Shown here in pieces: positions 32,940 to 35,967 of a stretch of 35,967 nucleotides of DNA; within the stretch, counting starts at the first letter, position 1; each line of letters opens with the position of its first letter. The position numbers were made by a program, and so were the translations under genes. Source of the stretch: Butyricicoccus sp. (GTDB lineage Bacteria > Bacillota > Clostridia > Oscillospirales > Butyricicoccaceae); assembly GCA_020025755.1 (NCBI GenBank), contig JAHHRO010000022.1, forward strand, positions 1 through 35,967. Reading direction: 5' to 3'. The notes beneath the pieces were generated by a model, which worked only from the letters and a program-made list of their open reading frames with translations, had not been told where the DNA came from and did no database searches.

Positions 32940-34310
32940 TTATCCGAAAAATTTTGTGAGATATCCCATAATCAGGATTACAACGATTGCGATCGGAATC
33001 ACGACCGTGCAGTACATACGCGCCCAATTTGGGAACTTTCGGCCAGAGCCACTGTTTGCCTCTGCCATAAAATTCTCCCAGCCCCATCCACCTTTGAGGC
33101 AGCAGAACAAGACATAGATACAGGAACCGATCGGGAGGATATTATTGGACACAAGGAAATCCTCGAAATCCAAAATGTTGCCGCCCAGTGGCTGGATATG
33201 ACTCCATACGTTGAACCCCAGCACCACTGGCATAGACAGTACGAGCAGCACAACTGCACCAAAGAGACACATCTTCTTGCGCGACAGATTGGGGAACAGA
33301 TCGGTAAAGCAAGAGATGATATTTTCCATGACACCGATCACAGTGGACATTGCTGCAAAGATCATGAACAGGAAAAACAGTGAGCCCCACAGCTGACCGC
33401 CCGGCATCTGTCCAAAAACGCTTGGCAGGGTAATGAATATAAGCGGAGGACCTGCACCGGGATCGACACCGAATGCAAAGCACGCCGGAATGACGATCAA
33501 GCCCGAACACAATGCAACGAAGGTATCGAGTGCGGCAACATTGACAGATTCGCCCAAAAGGGAGTGTTCTTTTCCAATGTAAGAGCCAAAGATCGCCATA
33601 CCGCCCATACCAACGGACAATGTGAAGAATGCCTGACTCATTGCCTGATACATGACATTCCAAACGCCATTATCCACGATCTTATTAAAATCCGGAATGA
33701 GGAAGTATTTGAGACCTTCCTGCGCACCGTCCAGCGTGATGGCGCGGATCGCGAGCACCGCCATCAGGAGAATAAGCAGTGCCATCATCTTTTTGTTGAC
33801 TGCCTCAACACCCTCCTTGACACCGAAGGAGCATACGATGAAACCTAAGAATACCGCAGCAGCCATTGCAATGGTCATCGTAATCGGATCTGCGGTCAGC
33901 TGGTCAAACGCGCCTGCGACCTGCTGCGCGGATAACGCATTAAATGCGCCTGTAATATACTTGAGAAAGTATACAAACATCCAGCCTGCGATCGTGGTAT
34001 AGAACATCATAAGGATGATATTACCCGCGATGCCAAAATAGCTCCACAGGTGCCACTTGCTGCCCTTAGGTTCCAGCTCATGAAACGAGCGGGAAATGGA
34101 GCGGCGTGAAGCACGCCCGACGGAAAACTCCATCGTCATAACAGGGATACCAAAGAGAAGCAAAAAGGCAAGATACAGTAGAATAAATGCTGCTCCGCCA
34201 TATTTTCCGGTAATATACGGAAAACGCCACACATTTCCAAGACCGATCGCACAGCCTGCGGAAATCAGGATAAATCCAAGGCGTGAGCCAAACGTTTCAC
34301 GTTGTTGCAT
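32940..34310 (-). CDS. Sodium:neurotransmitter symporter family (NSS) transporter 1
   Basis: A 456-residue, roughly 12-helix transporter of the NSS/SNF family (LeuT fold), importing amino acids or amines with sodium. The helix 1 motif SAGCAIGLGNVWRFPYITGK contains the unwound GLGN substrate and Na+ site. PVMTMEFSVGRAS and FYTTIAGWMF follow. AAAGGGG precedes the ATG. It starts 39 nt after its paralogue (34350-35729), so the two form an operon. Substrate is not predictable from sequence. Confidence 0.93.
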   Translation of the reverse strand: MQQRETFGSRLGFILISAGCAIGLGNVWRFPYITGKYGGAAFILLYLAFLLLFGIPVMTMEFSVGRASRRSISRSFHELEPKGSKWHLWSYFGIAGNIILMMFYTTIAGWMFVYFLKYITGAFNALSAQQVAGAFDQLTADPITMTIAMAAAVFLGFIVCSFGVKEGVEAVNKKMMALLILLMAVLAIRAITLDGAQEGLKYFLIPDFNKIVDNGVWNVMYQAMSQAFFTLSVGMGGMAIFGSYIGKEHSLLGESVNVAALDTFVALCSGLIVIPACFAFGVDPGAGPPLIFITLPSVFGQMPGGQLWGSLFFLFMIFAAMSTVIGVMENIISCFTDLFPNLSRKKMCLFGAVVLLVLSMPVVLGFNVWSHIQPLGGNILDFEDFLVSNNILPIGSCIYVLFCCLKGGWGWENFMAEANSGSGRKFPNWARMYCTVVIPIAIVVILIMGYLTKFFG

Positions 34311-34349
34311 GCAATAACCCCTTTCAAAATCTACGCGTGTCCAAAAGCC

Positions 34350-35729
34350 TTATTTTGCACCAAACTTCTGGATATAACCCATAATAAAGATAAAGAACAC
34401 GATGGCAGGCAGAACCCATGTCACATATCCGCGCAGGATCGATGGAAATTTGAGTCCTTCGCCTGCGTCTGCTTCGGCAATAAAATTCTTCCAGCCCCAG
34501 CCATAGCGGGAGGTACAGAAAAGCAGATACACCATTGAACCGAGCGGCAGCAGGTTGTTGGACACCACAAAGTCTTCCAGATCCTGAATATTTCCTACAT
34601 GGGGGATCTGGAACCCACTCCACAAATTAAATCCAAGCACGCAAGGCATAGAGATGAGCAGGATAAAGAACAGATTGAAGATAATCGTCTTTTTTCGGCT
34701 CCAACCCCAAAGATCCATGCCAAAGCAGATGATATTCTCAAATACCGCAATAATGGTAGAGAATGCCGCCGCTGCCATGAAGATAAAGAACAATGTGCCC
34801 CAGATACGGCCGCCTGCCATCTGATTGAAGATATTCGGCAGCGTGATAAACAACAGATTCGGACCGGAATCCGCCTGAATGCCGAATGCAGAACATGCAG
34901 GGAAGATGATCATACCGGACATGAGTGCCACAAAAGTATCCAGAATCGTGATGGAAATCGCCTCACCTGTGAGAGAACGTTCCCGACCAATATAAGAGCC
35001 AAAGATCGCAAGTGCACCAATACCCAGAGAGAGCGTGAAAAACGCCTGACCCATTGCGGCAAAGATGGACTCGAACAAACCGCCGGGTGCTTCATAAAGT
35101 TTGGAAAAATCTGGTTTCAAATAAAAAGAGAGACCTTCCGACGCGCCCTCCAAGGTCAGGGCACGCCCAACCAGCACGAAAATCAGCAGAAGCAGGCAGA
35201 GCATCATGATCTTATTGATTTTTTCCACACCATTGCGCAGTCCCATTGAGCATACTGCAAAGCAGATCAGAACCGTCACAACCATGCAGACGGTCATATA
35301 TACAGGGCTTTGCAGCATGGTGCTGAATGATGATGTAATATAGCCGCTGTCCACGCCCACAAATTCGCCCTTTGCCATTTTGTAAACATAGGCGATCAGC
35401 CAGCCGCCAACCGTTGTATAGAACGCCATCAGCAAATAATTGCCCAGCATGGCACCATATCCATAGAGATGCCATTTGGTTCCTTTTGGCTCAAGCTTAT
35501 GGAACGAGCGTGCAGCAGAAAGCTGGCTTGCACGTCCAACCGAAAATTCCATAACCATGATGGGCAAACCGAGCAGCAGGAGGAACATCAGATAGATGAG
35601 CACAAATGCCGCTCCGCCATACTGTCCGGTGACATACGGGAATCTCCATACATTACCCAATCCGATCGCACAGCCTGCAGAAATCAGGATAAACCCCAGT
35701 CTAGAACTAAACTTTTCTCGTTCTTTCAT
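34350..35729 (-). CDS. Sodium:neurotransmitter symporter family (NSS) transporter 2
   Basis: A 459-residue paralogue of the adjacent downstream gene, sharing SRLGFILISAGCAIGLGN and WRFPYVTGQYGGAAFVL and aligning along the whole length. About 12 helices with the LeuT-type GLGNVWRFPY motif. The last helices and loop differ more than the N-terminal half, so substrates may differ. First gene of the pair, behind a good promoter (35772-35800). Confidence 0.93.
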   Translation of the reverse strand: MKEREKFSSRLGFILISAGCAIGLGNVWRFPYVTGQYGGAAFVLIYLMFLLLLGLPIMVMEFSVGRASQLSAARSFHKLEPKGTKWHLYGYGAMLGNYLLMAFYTTVGGWLIAYVYKMAKGEFVGVDSGYITSSFSTMLQSPVYMTVCMVVTVLICFAVCSMGLRNGVEKINKIMMLCLLLLIFVLVGRALTLEGASEGLSFYLKPDFSKLYEAPGGLFESIFAAMGQAFFTLSLGIGALAIFGSYIGRERSLTGEAISITILDTFVALMSGMIIFPACSAFGIQADSGPNLLFITLPNIFNQMAGGRIWGTLFFIFMAAAAFSTIIAVFENIICFGMDLWGWSRKKTIIFNLFFILLISMPCVLGFNLWSGFQIPHVGNIQDLEDFVVSNNLLPLGSMVYLLFCTSRYGWGWKNFIAEADAGEGLKFPSILRGYVTWVLPAIVFFIFIMGYIQKFGAK

Positions 35730-35771
35730 TCTTTTTTTAACCCTTTCTGCGGAATAACACCGCGTGGACTT

Positions 35772-35800
35772 ATTTTATCACAGTTTTCTGTCCCATTCAA
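35772..35800 (-). promoter_or_regulatory. Promoter of the NSS transporter operon
   Basis: On the minus strand TTGAAT (35795-35800) and TAAAAT (35772-35777) with a 17-bp spacer, about 42 bp before the ATG. The stretch 35801-35925 is A/T-rich and shows nothing else recognisable. Confidence 0.65.
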
Positions 35801-35929
35801 TAGAAAAACTTGAAGTTGCTTTAACATTATCAAAATAAAGTGATAAAGTATATCTTTCTCACGCTATTGATCTGCTGCTGTGTTTTCCCGATTCCTATGG
35901 CCGCTTATTTATTGATATCCAGAAAAAAT

Positions 35930-35964
35930 CCAAAAGAATAGCGTTATTCTTTTGGAATAACGCT
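35930..35964 (-). terminator. Terminator with overlapping alternative hairpin at right edge
   Basis: Stem CCAAAAGAATA (35930-35940) with TATTCTTTTGG (35945-35955) is followed on the minus strand by ATTTTTT, an intrinsic terminator for a gene beyond the window. AGCGTTATTC (35940-35949) also pairs perfectly with GAATAACGCT (35955-35964), sharing sequence with the first stem. Confidence 0.7.
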
Positions 35965-35967
35965 GCT

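Overview
The window (35,967 bp, about half G+C) looks like a chromosomal segment of a low-to-mid-GC Gram-positive anaerobe of class Clostridia, perhaps an Oscillospirales/Butyricicoccaceae-type gut bacterium. The basis is the ecfA1-ecfA2-ecfT-truA order, a ClpE-type Clp ATPase, a DUF5711-CvpA pair, an LtaS-type lipoteichoic acid synthase, a GPH symporter and clear AAGGAGG ribosome sites. The taxon is inferred from gene content only. I see no prophage, CRISPR array, intact transposase or rRNA operon. Most of the window is ordinary housekeeping DNA.

Layout: 1-53 is the 5' part of a tRNA-Gly gene. 365-4547 (minus) is an operon of DUF5711 protein, CvpA and ClpE. 4793-8098 (minus) is ecfA1-ecfA2-ecfT-truA, preceded by an RlmI-like methyltransferase (8130-8996). 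From a divergent promoter region run an LTA synthase-like gene and ygiQ (plus, 9281-13168), ending in a strong terminator. Then come minus-strand genes: a stand-alone MsmX/UgpC-type sugar ATPase, a siroheme nitrite/sulfite reductase, azlCD (branched-chain amino acid exporter) and a membrane family 2 glycosyltransferase. From 19302 to 28260 a plus-strand run holds a cyclophilin, a GDPD-fold protein lacking catalytic residues, an ABC-F ATPase, a YdcF protein, prfA, tsaC/sua5, coaE, an M18 aminopeptidase and a VWA protein. The last part is more accessory-like: a creatininase-family hydrolase, an amidohydrolase and a GPH symporter (minus) next to a divergent AraC regulator, then two tandem sodium:neurotransmitter-type symporters.

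The main non-coding signals are: (i) a 148-bp intergenic repeat with inverted ends, present twice at 84% identity in the same orientation, each copy 5 bp beyond the TAG stop of a different gene, plus a 34-bp short form; (ii) a run of consecutive hairpins between two identical 27-bp terminators (28297-28564); (iii) a perfect 23-bp-arm palindrome whose arms look like insertion sequence ends (17667-17726); and (iv) overlapping alternative hairpins at the right edge. The best candidate for an undescribed pathway is the AraC/GPH/amidohydrolase/creatininase cluster, likely uptake and two-step hydrolysis of an unidentified small molecule. Nothing here proves a wholly new type of system.
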